From NCBI GenBank assembly GCA_025963635.1, contig JAOQAK010000002.1:62001-126000 (forward strand): 64,000 bases of DNA, given 5' to 3'. The stretch comes from Ferruginibacter sp. GTDB lineage: Bacteria; Bacteroidota; Bacteroidia; Chitinophagales; Chitinophagaceae. The notes under the pieces were generated by a model. That model made no database searches. It saw nothing but the letters and a program-made list of their open reading frames with translations, and was not told where the DNA came from. Positions within the stretch are counted from its first letter, which is position 1, and every line of letters starts with the position of its first letter. Below are positions 53,238-62,574 of this stretch, one piece after another. The position numbers and the translations under genes were made by a program.

Positions 53238-53960
53238 TTGCCGGAAGTCAATTTTGAAAACAATAATGTCAGGATAACGCCACTTAGCGACAGGTCGGTG
53301 CTGATAAGTTTTGGCAATGTGATTGATCCGTCAATCAACGAAAGGGTTTTATCTATCCACAAAGCGTTACTGCAAAATGGATTTGACGGGTTTATTGAAT
53401 CGGTTCCTGCCTATGCATCTCTTGCGGTTTTTTACGATGTGATTAAAATTCAGCACTCTGCCGATTTCTCTGCATTTCTGTTTGTAAAAGAATTTCTAGA
53501 TTCCCTGGTTCAGCGAATCAATTCATTTGAGAAGCCAACATCTCCCATTAAAGTAATTCCTGTTTGTTATGATGCTGAATATGGCTTTGATATTACCTAT
53601 GTAGCCGGGGTTCACCGGTTAAGTATACCCGAAGTGATCAGCCTGCACACATCAGTTATTTATAGGGTATACATGATCGGTTTTATGCCAGGCTTTGCCT
53701 ATATGGGAGCTGTAGCCGATGAATTAGCTACTCCGCGGAAAGACAATGCGCAATTAATTGTGCCCGCCGGAAGCGTTGGGATTGCCGGTGCCCAAACTGG
53801 TATATACCCGATTGATTCTCCCGGTGGCTGGCAGATCATTGGCAGAACTCCCCTGCGCATATTTGATGTTGTTAATGTAAATCCCTGTTTGCTTGCAGCA
53901 GGTGACCAGGTGCAATTTGTTTCGATTGATAAAAATGAATTTGCGAGTTATGTCGATTAA
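53238..53960 (+). CDS. pxpB: 5-oxoprolinase subunit PxpB (KipI family)
   Basis: 240 aa. With PxpA and PxpC it hydrolyses 5-oxoproline (pyroglutamate) to glutamate using ATP. KipI-family motifs: VRITPLSDRSVLISFG, VIYRVYMIGFMPGFAYMG, ATPRKDNAQLIVPAGSVGIA and SPGGWQIIGRTPLRIF. The start is a TTG at 53238 with no clear Shine-Dalgarno, so a slightly different start is possible. It overlaps pxpC by 11 bp. Confidence 0.94.
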   Translation: MPEVNFENNNVRITPLSDRSVLISFGNVIDPSINERVLSIHKALLQNGFDGFIESVPAYASLAVFYDVIKIQHSADFSAFLFVKEFLDSLVQRINSFEKPTSPIKVIPVCYDAEYGFDITYVAGVHRLSIPEVISLHTSVIYRVYMIGFMPGFAYMGAVADELATPRKDNAQLIVPAGSVGIAGAQTGIYPIDSPGGWQIIGRTPLRIFDVVNVNPCLLAAGDQVQFVSIDKNEFASYVD

Positions 53961-54915
53961 GATAATCAAGCCGGGCATTTTTACGACCATCCAGGATATG
54001 GGCAGAAATGGCTATCGCTGCGATGGGATTGGTCCGGCCGGTGCAATGGATTTTTTCGCAGCAGCGTTAGGAAATATTTTATTGGGCAATGATGAAAACT
54101 ATCCTGTGATCGAAATGCATTTTCCTGCAGCGGAATTATTATTTGAAGAAGATATCCTGGTAAGCATTACCGGCGCAGATTTTTGTGCTAGCGTTGATGA
54201 TATCGCTGTGGAATTATGGAAACCGGTATTGATCAAGAGGCAACAAACGCTTTGTTTTAAAAAATATAAAATGGGAGCCAGGGCTTACCTGTCTTTACAA
54301 GGTGAAATGAAGGCAGATAAATGGCTGAATAGTTATAGTACCAATACCAAATTAAAAGCTGGCGGGTACCATGGCCGGCCCCTGATAAAAGGAGATTCCA
54401 TATTAATTGATCTCGTAGCTTCAGCAATGCATCCTGAACACCTTCCTGATATAACCAACCTGCTACAGCCTATTTATGAACCAGCCGGTAACATCCGATG
54501 TATTGTGGGCCCGGAATGGAACAGCATGGATGATGCATCCCAAAAAATGTTCCTGAATGAGTCTTTTTTGATCACCACTCAATCTGACCGGATGGGTTAC
54601 CGGTTACAGGGGGCAAACCTCCACCTGGTTGATCCTGCTCAATTGATATCCTCCCCTGTAGATAAAGGCACTTTACAATTACTGCCGAACGGGCAAATCA
54701 TTGTTTTAATGGCCGATCATCAAACCACGGGTGGCTATCCTAGAATTGCGAATGTGATCAGCGCCGACCTCCCAAAACTTGCACAGCAAGCCATTCACAG
54801 CAAATTGCAATTTGAACTGGTGAATATTGAAACTGCAGAGTATGCGTTACTTTCATTGTACCAATTATTGGAATCAATACAAATAATTCATGAAGCAGAT
54901 CGACATCAATTGTGA
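53950..54915 (+). CDS. pxpC: 5-oxoprolinase subunit PxpC (KipA family)
   Basis: 321 aa from the ATG at 53950 (MSIKIIKPGIFTTIQDMG), inside the end of pxpB; an earlier frame start would give a longer overlap. Family motifs: IQDMGRNGYRCDGIGPAGAM, GNDENYPVIEMHFP, RAYLSLQG, IRCIVGPEWN, DRMGYRLQG, and LMADHQTTGGYPRIA. It works as the second half of the ATP-using part of 5-oxoprolinase. It overlaps pxpA by 26 bp, indicating tight coupling. Confidence 0.94.
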   Translation: MSIKIIKPGIFTTIQDMGRNGYRCDGIGPAGAMDFFAAALGNILLGNDENYPVIEMHFPAAELLFEEDILVSITGADFCASVDDIAVELWKPVLIKRQQTLCFKKYKMGARAYLSLQGEMKADKWLNSYSTNTKLKAGGYHGRPLIKGDSILIDLVASAMHPEHLPDITNLLQPIYEPAGNIRCIVGPEWNSMDDASQKMFLNESFLITTQSDRMGYRLQGANLHLVDPAQLISSPVDKGTLQLLPNGQIIVLMADHQTTGGYPRIANVISADLPKLAQQAIHSKLQFELVNIETAEYALLSLYQLLESIQIIHEADRHQL

Positions 54916-55651
54916 CATGGGCGAGGGCATCGGCAATGAAGACAGCCTGTTGCCTTTTATCAGTTCGGCGAATATAGCCTGTGGTTACCACGCCGGCGAT
55001 GAAGACAAAATGAGAAGGATAATCGATCTGTGCCTGCAATATGATGTGGCTATCGGAGCACATCCTTCCTTTCCCGATAAAGAAAACTTCGGAAGAATTG
55101 CAATGAAATTACCGGCAGGGGAAATACAATCTATTGTGTTTAGCCAATTGAACCTGCTTAACAATCTGGCAATTGCTGCCGGTGGGAAATTGCATCATGT
55201 AAAACCACATGGCGCATTGTACAATATGGCGGCGAAAGATCCGTTACTCGCAAGGGTGATTGCTGATGCGGTGAAAGCTTTTGACAGCAGTTTAATTTAT
55301 TACGGCTTATCAGGCTCACTGATGCTTGATGAAGCAAAGAAGGACGGGCTACAAATTGCACACGAAGTTTTTGCCGACAGAACTTACCAGCCGGATGGTT
55401 CCTTAACTCCACGAAATACTCCCGGCGCTTTGCTGACCAATGCTGAAGAAGTCGTTTTGCAGGTGATGCAAATGATCAGCAGCGACAGTGTTCAGGCAAT
55501 CAGTGGTGAAGAGATTTCTATTAAAGCAGATACGATTTGCATTCATGGCGATGGATTGCACGCTGTTGAATTTGCAAGAATGATCAATGACAGGTTGCAC
55601 TTAGAAGGGATCCAAATTCGAAAAATTGAAAGAGTGCAGGCAACCCTTTAA
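54890..55651 (+). CDS. pxpA: 5-oxoprolinase subunit PxpA (LamB/YcsF family)
   Basis: 253 aa TIM-barrel-type subunit. Motifs: IDINCDMGEGIGNEDSLLPF, ISSANIACGYHAGDEDKM, GAHPSFPDKENFGR, KPHGALYNMAAKDP, AHEVFADRTYQPDGSL and ICIHGDGLHAVEFA. It carries out the hydrolysis of phosphorylated oxoproline. Operon order here is pxpB-pxpC-pxpA, followed by an NRAMP-fold transporter 74 bp downstream. Confidence 0.95.
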   Translation: MKQIDINCDMGEGIGNEDSLLPFISSANIACGYHAGDEDKMRRIIDLCLQYDVAIGAHPSFPDKENFGRIAMKLPAGEIQSIVFSQLNLLNNLAIAAGGKLHHVKPHGALYNMAAKDPLLARVIADAVKAFDSSLIYYGLSGSLMLDEAKKDGLQIAHEVFADRTYQPDGSLTPRNTPGALLTNAEEVVLQVMQMISSDSVQAISGEEISIKADTICIHGDGLHAVEFARMINDRLHLEGIQIRKIERVQATL

Positions 55652-55725
55652 CTGAACACTGCACGTATTTTTTCCGGGATAAGGAAAGAGATGACGGCGA
55701 TAGTTATCTGCAAAAAAACAATTCA

Positions 55726-56898
55726 TTGAAAAATAAATCTTCTTCCCACGGAGTTGTAACAGGCGCCGCATTTTTAATGGCAACCTCCGCCATTGGCCCG
55801 GGCTTTATCACCCAAACTACAAAATTTACCGCCGAACTGCAGGCGAGTTTTGGTTTTGTGATATTGGTTTCGGTGGTATTGGATATTGGTGCCCAGTTAA
55901 ATATATGGCGCATTATCAGTGTGAGTAAGTTGTATGCACAGGAACTTGCGAATACGGTTTTCCCCGGTGCGGGAACCTTATTAACGGGTTTAATTGTTAT
56001 TGGCGGCATCGCGTTCAATATCGGCAATATTGCGGGCTGTGGTCTTGGTTTGCAGGTGTTATTTGGATTCGACGTGAAGACGGGTGCCTTAATAAGTTGT
56101 GCTATTGCGCTAATGATTTTTTTAATAAAGGAAGCCGGCACAGCAATGGATTGGTTTACAAAACTGCTTGGCTTTATCATGATCGTGTTAACCGTGTATG
56201 TAGCTTTCCAATCTCATCCACCTGTTCAGGAAGCCCTGTTGAAAACATTGATGCCGGATAAAATAAATGAAACCATTATCCTTACCATTGTAGGTGGAAC
56301 TGTGGGCGGCTACATCAGTTTTGCGGGCGCACATCGTTTACTCGATGCCGGTATTTCCGGCCGGCAAAACTTGCGCAAAGTATCCGTTAGTTCGGTTACC
56401 GCCATCGTGATTGCCGCGGTGATGCGGATCGTATTATTTTTAGCTGCTTTGGGAATTGTAATGCAGGGAATTCAATTGAATCCTGCTAACCCTGCCGCTA
56501 CCGTTTTTCAATCTGCGGCGGGGCTCGTGGGGTATAAATCATTTGGGCTTGTATTGTGGAGCGCTGCGATTACATCAGTAATCGGATCAGCATTTACTTC
56601 TGTTTCATTTATGAAAACTTTGCATCCTTTTATTTTTAATAATTTCAGGTACTTTATCATTGGTTTTATATCTTTTTCAACAATTGTTTTCCTCTGTGTG
56701 GGGCAACCAGTTAGCGTATTAATTTTTGCAGGTGGTTTGAATGGTTTAATTCTACCGGTTGCATTGTCCCTCATCTTAGTTGCAGCGCTCAACATTGTCG
56801 GTGGTTATAAACACCCTTACCTGCTGCAGCTGGCTGGGTGGCTGGTGGTAATTGCCATGACCTACATGGGTGCAAAAGGAATAATAAATCTATTTTGA
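55726..56898 (+). CDS. NRAMP-fold transporter without the metal-binding motif, candidate 5-oxoproline carrier
   Basis: 390 aa with 10-11 hydrophobic segments. The helix-1 GPGF motif is present (AIGPGFITQTT), but the expected DPGN of metal carriers reads TAEL at the aligned position. The helix-6 MPH motif is replaced by GGYISFAGAHRLLDAG. It resembles YcsG of Bacillus subtilis, encoded beside the pxpA homologue there. The start is probably the TTG at 55726; a 12-codon frame (ATG 55691) with stop TGA overlapping it could couple translation. A role in oxoproline uptake is inference. Confidence 0.8.
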   Translation: MKNKSSSHGVVTGAAFLMATSAIGPGFITQTTKFTAELQASFGFVILVSVVLDIGAQLNIWRIISVSKLYAQELANTVFPGAGTLLTGLIVIGGIAFNIGNIAGCGLGLQVLFGFDVKTGALISCAIALMIFLIKEAGTAMDWFTKLLGFIMIVLTVYVAFQSHPPVQEALLKTLMPDKINETIILTIVGGTVGGYISFAGAHRLLDAGISGRQNLRKVSVSSVTAIVIAAVMRIVLFLAALGIVMQGIQLNPANPAATVFQSAAGLVGYKSFGLVLWSAAITSVIGSAFTSVSFMKTLHPFIFNNFRYFIIGFISFSTIVFLCVGQPVSVLIFAGGLNGLILPVALSLILVAALNIVGGYKHPYLLQLAGWLVVIAMTYMGAKGIINLF

Positions 56899-56952
56899 TC
56901 GGACAGATACAAACACATCCGCTATTTTTGCGGTTGCAAATAAATTCTTTAC

Positions 56953-57927
56953 ATGATTTTAGTTACAGGCGGGGCAGGTTTATTGGGAGGTGAATTAATC
57001 AGGCAACTTCTTTCGCAGGGTTGCCAGGTGAGAGCCATTTATAACAAAACGCCGCTGCCGGATTTTCATTCAGATCTTCTTCAACAGTTCCAGTGTAATA
57101 TCTTAGATGTAATTGGGCTCGAAGAGGCAATGCAGGATGTAGATGAGGTGTATCATTGCGCAGCGATCGTAACTTTTGATCCTGTACGCAAGTGGGAGTT
57201 ATTCAAGATAAATGTGGAAGGCACCGCTAATATTGTAAATGCATCGCTAAGCGCGGGGGTTAGAAAATTGTTGCACGTCAGTTCGGTGGCAGCGCTTGGA
57301 AGGATCCGGGAAAACGAGCTGATTAGTGAAAGCATGGTCTGGACAGAAGAGACCAACAACAGCAGCTATGGCCAGAGTAAATATTTAGGCGAGATGGAAG
57401 TTTGGCGGGGCATTGGTGAGGGCCTGGAAGCAGTGATCGTAAACCCATCCATTATCCTGGGCGCCGGTGACTGGAACACAGGGAGCTCACAAATATTTAA
57501 AAATGTATATGAAGAATTTCCATGGTTCACGGAAGGGATAACGGGCTTTGTGGATGCGAGAGATGTAGCAAAAGCAATGATTGCATTAATGGAAGCAAAC
57601 ATCATTAACGAACGTTTTATCCTGAGCGCTGAAAACATAAGTTACCGGGATTTATTCAACCTGATCGCCAGGGCATTTGATAAAAAACAGCCGCACAAAA
57701 AAGTGACCCCGATGATTGCCCGGGTAGTATGGCGATGGGAAGCTATCAAAAGCAGGTTTACCCGTAAAAATCCTTTGATCACAAAAGAAACGGCGGCTAC
57801 GGCATTGGCAAAAGTTTATTTTGAAAATGGTAAACTGCTTCGGTTTTTACCAGGGTTCCGGTACCGGACCATCGCAGAAACCATAACTGATACCTGTGCA
57901 GAACTGCAGCAGGATTTTATCAGATAA
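56953..57927 (+). CDS. NAD-dependent epimerase/dehydratase family (extended SDR)
   Basis: 324 aa. The Rossmann motif MILVTGGAGLLGGELIRQLL is at the very N-terminus. YHCAAIVTFD and the catalytic YGQSKYLGEMEVW (Tyr-x3-Lys) follow, then NPSIILGAGDWN. It resembles the dihydroflavonol reductase/3-beta-hydroxysteroid dehydrogenase-like branch rather than sugar epimerases, so the substrate may be a lipid or ketone. It stands alone, 54 bp after the transporter. Confidence 0.88.
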   Translation: MILVTGGAGLLGGELIRQLLSQGCQVRAIYNKTPLPDFHSDLLQQFQCNILDVIGLEEAMQDVDEVYHCAAIVTFDPVRKWELFKINVEGTANIVNASLSAGVRKLLHVSSVAALGRIRENELISESMVWTEETNNSSYGQSKYLGEMEVWRGIGEGLEAVIVNPSIILGAGDWNTGSSQIFKNVYEEFPWFTEGITGFVDARDVAKAMIALMEANIINERFILSAENISYRDLFNLIARAFDKKQPHKKVTPMIARVVWRWEAIKSRFTRKNPLITKETAATALAKVYFENGKLLRFLPGFRYRTIAETITDTCAELQQDFIR

Positions 57928-58051
57928 TAAAACTCTATTTCATTAAACAGCGATCAATCCTTGCTGCCCTGGAACTGCCTATTTTAAAATCCACGGAATA
58001 TAAAAATCAGTTAAAGACTACTGTACTTTTTATTCCAACTTAATTAGTAGT

Positions 58052-59176
58052 ATGAAAACAACCTTCGTTTTTTTAGCCTTTCTTTTTTTCTCAATCACTG
58101 CTATCAGCCAAACTAATTTTATTATTACCGGCAAAGTAATCGATGGGGTCACCAAATCCCCGATGCAGGCAGCATCCGTATTTGCGCAAAATACTACCAA
58201 TGGTACTGCTACAGATGTCAACGGAAATTTTACGCTCCGGTTGTTAAGCGGCGGCTATAATGTTGTGGTGACTTTTACCGGTTATGAAACAGTAAGCCGG
58301 CGTATTAGTACCTCGGACGCAACCGATCAGAATATTGTAATCGAATTAAAGCAAAAGGAAATGGCGATGGAGGATGTTGTGGTAAAAGCAAGTAATGAAG
58401 TAAAGGATGGCTGGGAAAAGTATGGTGATTTTTTCATCGAAAATTTCCTCGGAAAAACAGCCAACAGTAAAGCCTGCACCATCACCAACAAAGAAGTGCT
58501 GAAATTTTATTTTTATAAAAAAAGAAACCGCTTAAAGGTGTTGGCAACATCCCCCATTGAAATGGAAAACCGGGCGCTGGGATATAAATTAAAATATACC
58601 CTCGATTCATTTACGCATGAATATGGAACCCAATCGGGCATTTACACCGGCTATCCTTTATTTGAAGAAATGCAGTCGGGCGATGAAAGTCAAAAAGCCG
58701 CCTGGCAGGCAAACCGCTTAAAGGCATACAAAGGATCCATGCTCCATTTTATGCGAAGCGTTTACAACAAAAAATTAAAGGAAGAAGGTTTTGAAATACA
58801 ATTTGTGGCCAAGCGAAACGACCTGGAAACAGTCATTCGCCTTACTGATTTTTATGGTGCGTTAAACTATGATAAAGACGACAGTACGCAACTGGTAAAC
58901 ATCGTTCCTAACCAGCCGGATATGGCGGTGCTGTATAGTAAAGAAAAACCCGATCCGGATTATTCAGCGGCGAATGAAGATGCACCAAAAGATTTTGAGC
59001 TTTCAGTGATCACAATCACCGCGGACGAATCTATTGCAATTGAACAAAATGGATATTTCTTTGATCAGAATGATATCACCATTACCGGCTATTGGAGTTG
59101 GGATAAGATAGCAGATATGGTGCCGTATGATTTTTATCCAAGCCCCCCTGCTCCGCTAGCCAGCGGAGGGTTCTGA
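58052..59176 (+). CDS. Exported protein with carboxypeptidase-D-like regulatory domain
   Basis: 374 aa. A signal peptide (MKTTFVFLAFLFFSITAISQ) is followed by a CarboxypepD_reg-like domain, about residues 25-105: FIITGKVIDGVTKSPMQAAS, FTLRLLSGGYNVVVTFTGYE and MEDVVVKAS. The remainder is an uncharacterised region found with this domain in Bacteroidota, with no TonB barrel. The last residues (SPPAPLASGGF) are encoded by GC-rich repeat copy D, so the native C-terminus has been altered. Role unknown, possibly surface attachment. Confidence 0.8.
   Translation: MKTTFVFLAFLFFSITAISQTNFIITGKVIDGVTKSPMQAASVFAQNTTNGTATDVNGNFTLRLLSGGYNVVVTFTGYETVSRRISTSDATDQNIVIELKQKEMAMEDVVVKASNEVKDGWEKYGDFFIENFLGKTANSKACTITNKEVLKFYFYKKRNRLKVLATSPIEMENRALGYKLKYTLDSFTHEYGTQSGIYTGYPLFEEMQSGDESQKAAWQANRLKAYKGSMLHFMRSVYNKKLKEEGFEIQFVAKRNDLETVIRLTDFYGALNYDKDDSTQLVNIVPNQPDMAVLYSKEKPDPDYSAANEDAPKDFELSVITITADESIAIEQNGYFFDQNDITITGYWSWDKIADMVPYDFYPSPPAPLASGGF
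59141..59173 (+). repeat. GC-rich hairpin repeat, copy D
   Basis: AGCCCCCCTG is followed by stem CTCCGCT-AGCC-AGCGGAG and GGTTCT. The stem differs from copies A-C on both strands yet still pairs. It supplies the last codons of the 58052 gene. Confidence 0.75.
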
Positions 59177-59290
59177 TGCATTCAATTTGTTGTAGAATTT
59201 TGTTGGGGAGACATAATATACTTTTCAACTGCCTTTGTACCACCTGATATCCCGCTATTTTTTGTATACCTGTTATTCGACGTTTCACGT

Positions 59291-60244
59291 TTAAGTGTTG
59301 GGATTGTTCATCACCTTATCCCACAGTTGTGGTATTCTTTTTATCCATACAAGTTCTCTTTTCACTATGCCCGCTTCCTGCGCGGGTGCGCCCCAGTAAG
59401 TTTTATTTCCTTCGAGGTTGCCGCTAACACCTGTTCTGCCCAGCAACACAGCATTTTCGCCAATGGTGAGTGTTTTATTTACAACCACCTGTCCCCATAA
59501 GGTTACGCCATCTAATATGTTCACACAGCCTGCCACCACCACATGTGCAGCAAACAAACAATTCTTCCCAATCACGGTATCGTGGCCGATATGTATGGTG
59601 TTATCGAACTTGGTACCCCTGCCAATTATAGTGTCGCTGCTTACTCCCCGATCAATGGTACAGCCTGCCCCGATCTCAACAAAATCTTCAATAACCACCC
59701 TGCCGCAGCTGGGCATTTTTTTGAACCAGTTTTCCCGGTCTTTTTTTGTATTATAGTAAAACGCATCACTGCCAATTACAGTGCCGGATTGAATGATTAC
59801 ATGGTCGCCAATGATACAGTTGTCCATGATTGTTACGTTGGGATAGATGGTACAATTTCTTCCAATTTTTACATGATGGCCGATAAAAGTATTTGGATAA
59901 ATGAAACTTCCTTCACCGATCTCTGCACTGTCGCTAACAGGTTTTGTTGAAGGAGTAAACGGATTAAAATGGTTAACGATTTTGCAGTAAGCTTCAAAGG
60001 GATTTTCAACAAGCAACAAAGCTTTTCCTTCCGGAAAATCTGTTTTCTTATTGATGATGATAAAGGTTGCCGCACTGTTAATACAGGTGTCGTAATATTT
60101 TGGATGGTCAACAAAAACCAGGTCGCCTTTTTCTACCTTATGCAGTTCGTTTATGCCGGTTGCGCCGCCCTGTTTATTGCCAATTAATTCAGCGTTGATA
60201 AATTCGGCGATCCAGGTGATAGAAACGGCGGCGGGAAATTGCAT
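59291..60244 (-). CDS. lpxD: LpxD-like UDP-3-O-acylglucosamine N-acyltransferase
   Basis: 317 aa. The N-terminal uridine-binding domain is followed by a left-handed beta-helix of hexapeptide repeats: IGEGSFIYPNTFIGHHVKIG, NCTIYPNVTIMDNCIIGDHV and FDNTIHIGHDTVIGKNCLFAAH, the last with the catalytic-His position. It adds the N-linked acyl chain in lipid A synthesis, on the cytoplasmic face. No other lpx genes are adjacent, and Bacteroidota may carry more than one LpxD paralogue, so this may be the divergent one. Confidence 0.88.
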   Translation of the reverse strand: MQFPAAVSITWIAEFINAELIGNKQGGATGINELHKVEKGDLVFVDHPKYYDTCINSAATFIIINKKTDFPEGKALLLVENPFEAYCKIVNHFNPFTPSTKPVSDSAEIGEGSFIYPNTFIGHHVKIGRNCTIYPNVTIMDNCIIGDHVIIQSGTVIGSDAFYYNTKKDRENWFKKMPSCGRVVIEDFVEIGAGCTIDRGVSSDTIIGRGTKFDNTIHIGHDTVIGKNCLFAAHVVVAGCVNILDGVTLWGQVVVNKTLTIGENAVLLGRTGVSGNLEGNKTYWGAPAQEAGIVKRELVWIKRIPQLWDKVMNNPNT

Positions 60245-60814
60245 ACTATTAAATTTTTTACAAAGGTACTATGCTTTGCTTTTAGAGTTTGCATAAACAA
60301 AAAGGGTGTGAAATGGAAATCAGAGGGCAACTTTTAAATTTTTTTATGCACTTTTTGCGGGCTTAATATTTTGGAAAAAACAGTACTTAAAATAAGATGC
60401 AAATACCTCCGGAACGGATCTGATTTTCTTATGCCGGCGACACAATAAAAATAGGGTTAGGCTGAAGTGCCAGTGAAATCAATGCTTTCAGCGGACAGTA
60501 CAAATAAGAGAGATATTATTTTTTGCATTTGTTGGATGATTCCAACATATTATTCTGCATCACCGAAGCTTCAATAAATGTTCCTTATCCACAACATGAA
60601 TTGAAATGTGAATAAAATTCATGAAAATATTTTTTTAGATAGCAAAATTTCTTTTTAATATTGCGTATGGAAATTTTATTTCCAGGCACTTACTAACCCA
60701 TAGATATAATAAAGCCCGGCTACAAAACGTCGGGCTTTATGCTTTTAATAATCTGGGGTAAGCATCCAATCTCATTTATCTTTACACCATCATTCATCTA
60801 TTAATTTATCCTTC
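60245..60814. other. 570-bp non-coding region with an orphan terminator
   Basis: No protein-like frame on either strand. A hairpin ATAAAGCCCG (60709-60718) to CGGGCTTTAT (60731-60740) followed by a T-rich stretch looks like a rightward terminator, yet no rightward gene precedes it. The AT-rich sequence from about 60560 onward could be a small RNA gene. The next gene starts at 60815. Confidence 0.45.
60709..60746 (+). terminator. Orphan rightward terminator
   Basis: Ten-base-pair stem with a twelve-base loop and T-rich tail (TGCTTTTAAT), located 70 bp upstream of the pseudouridine synthase start. It may end a small RNA or a read-through. Confidence 0.65.
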
Positions 60815-61429
60815 TTGGAATATTACTACATCGTTTATAAACCATTCAATGTTTTATCGCAGTTTACATCAGGTGAGGGAAAGCAAACCTTAAAAGATTT
60901 TTTTGACCTGCCTGCGGATGTCTACCCGGTTGGCCGGCTTGATTACGACAGCGAAGGATTATTGCTGCTCACCAACGACAAAAAAATAAATCACGACTTG
61001 CTAAACCCGGCCTTTGAACATACCCGTGAATATTGGGTGCAGGTTGACGGAGAAATAACCGATGAGGCTTTGCACGATCTTCAGCACGGTGTTGATATTA
61101 CTGTAGATGGAAAACTATACAGAACCAGGAAATGTAAGGCAGCTCATTTTAAAATAGCTCCTCCGGTAGCTGGAAGAAATCCCCCGATCCGTGTTAGAAA
61201 AAGTATCCCCACCAGCTGGGTTAAATTGATTCTTACTGAAGGCAAAAACAGGCAGGTAAGAAAAATGACCGCGGCAGTGGGCTTTCCTACCTTGCGTTTG
61301 ATCCGTTACAGGATAGAAAAATGTACTATCGAAGGCTTGCAGCCAGGCGAGATGCGCATCTTAACAAAGGGTGAGGCCTATCATTTTCTTTTTCCAAACA
61401 GAAATGATTTGTATAAAACAATAGATTGA
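60815..61429 (+). CDS. RluE/RsuA-family pseudouridine synthase
   Basis: 204 aa, beginning at TTG 60815 (encoding MEYYYIVYKPFN). The catalytic Asp lies in the signature VGRLDYDSEGLLLLTND. YKPFNVLSQF at the start, REYWVQVDG and GKNRQVRKMTAAVGFPTLRL later are the other family blocks. The absence of an S4 domain and the short length fit the RluE-like class, which modifies 23S rRNA near position 2457. The exact target is not proven. Confidence 0.92.
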   Translation: MEYYYIVYKPFNVLSQFTSGEGKQTLKDFFDLPADVYPVGRLDYDSEGLLLLTNDKKINHDLLNPAFEHTREYWVQVDGEITDEALHDLQHGVDITVDGKLYRTRKCKAAHFKIAPPVAGRNPPIRVRKSIPTSWVKLILTEGKNRQVRKMTAAVGFPTLRLIRYRIEKCTIEGLQPGEMRILTKGEAYHFLFPNRNDLYKTID

Positions 61430-61489
61430 TCTTTTTCGGTTACCTTGTAACCAAATTAAATATCTTATCACAAAAATAATATTTGAATA

Positions 61490-62365
61490 ATGCTTAGATC
61501 CATGACCGGCTTTGGAAGAGCTGAACAAACCGTTAATGATAAAACCTTCCTCGTAGAAATAAAAGCCCTCAATGGAAAGCAGTTCGAAATGCAATTACGC
61601 CTGCCACCACTTCTTCGACCATACGAATTTGATATCCGGAGTATCTTACAGGAACAACTTGTGAGAGGTACCATTGATTGCGTGATTACGATTAAACAAA
61701 ATGGCACATCCAAGCCGGTTAATATCAACACCGATTTAATAAAAGCATACTATCACCAGATCGAAACACTCGCCGGCGAATTAAACATTGACACCAACTC
61801 CGTCTTAAGTGCTTTGCTTCGCCTGCCGGAAGTGGTTACACCAACCAACGACGTTTTAAATGATAACGATTTCGAAGAATTTAAGAAGGTATTGCTGGTG
61901 GCGCTGGTGGAACTAAATAACCACAGGGAACAAGAAGGCGCAAGCCTCGAAACTGATCTTATCAAACGCATCGACAATATCAATGCACAGGAGGAAGCCA
62001 TCATTCACCTGGAGCCTAACCGCATGAAAAGGATCAGGGAAGAAATTGTGCAACTGCTTGAACAGCATGTAGGCAAAGAAAATTATGATGGCAATCGCCT
62101 GGAGCAGGAACTGATCTATTACATTGAGAAAATCGATATTCATGAAGAGCAGGTGCGTTTAAAACAACACTGCGAATATTTTAAATCCATGCTTACAAAT
62201 GGGGATGATGCCAAAGGCAAAAAATTATCCTTTATCATCCAGGAAATTGGCCGCGAAATCAACACCACCGGCAGCAAAGCATATGATGCTGATATACAAA
62301 AATGCGTAGTCACCATGAAGGACGAATTGGAAAAAGCCAAAGAGCAGGTTTTAAACGTGCTATAA
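61490..62365 (+). CDS. yicC: YicC/YloC-family endoribonuclease
   Basis: 291 aa, full length. N-terminal MLRSMTGFGRAEQTV and the duplicated C-terminal part with RLEQELIYYIEKIDIHEEQVRLKQH and FIIQEIGREINTTGSKA are diagnostic. The family is linked to RNA turnover and stress survival. It starts 60 bp after the pseudouridine synthase stop codon and lies upstream of gldH. Confidence 0.93.
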   Translation: MLRSMTGFGRAEQTVNDKTFLVEIKALNGKQFEMQLRLPPLLRPYEFDIRSILQEQLVRGTIDCVITIKQNGTSKPVNINTDLIKAYYHQIETLAGELNIDTNSVLSALLRLPEVVTPTNDVLNDNDFEEFKKVLLVALVELNNHREQEGASLETDLIKRIDNINAQEEAIIHLEPNRMKRIREEIVQLLEQHVGKENYDGNRLEQELIYYIEKIDIHEEQVRLKQHCEYFKSMLTNGDDAKGKKLSFIIQEIGREINTTGSKAYDADIQKCVVTMKDELEKAKEQVLNVL

Positions 62366-62574
62366 ATTTGATTCGGTTTTTTTTTGAGTTCCTATAACCG
62401 CAATATTCCTTTCATAAATTCACTGCAGAGATTGTAAGCCTGCCATCTTAGCGCAAGGCTTACAATAATTCCAATTTCGCATTACCAATCCAGGTAGAAC
62501 GACAGAAATTGTAGCCAGGAGGGAACCGGCAAACTTATTCTGGAAAACTGTTTATATTTTTGTAAAAATAATTC

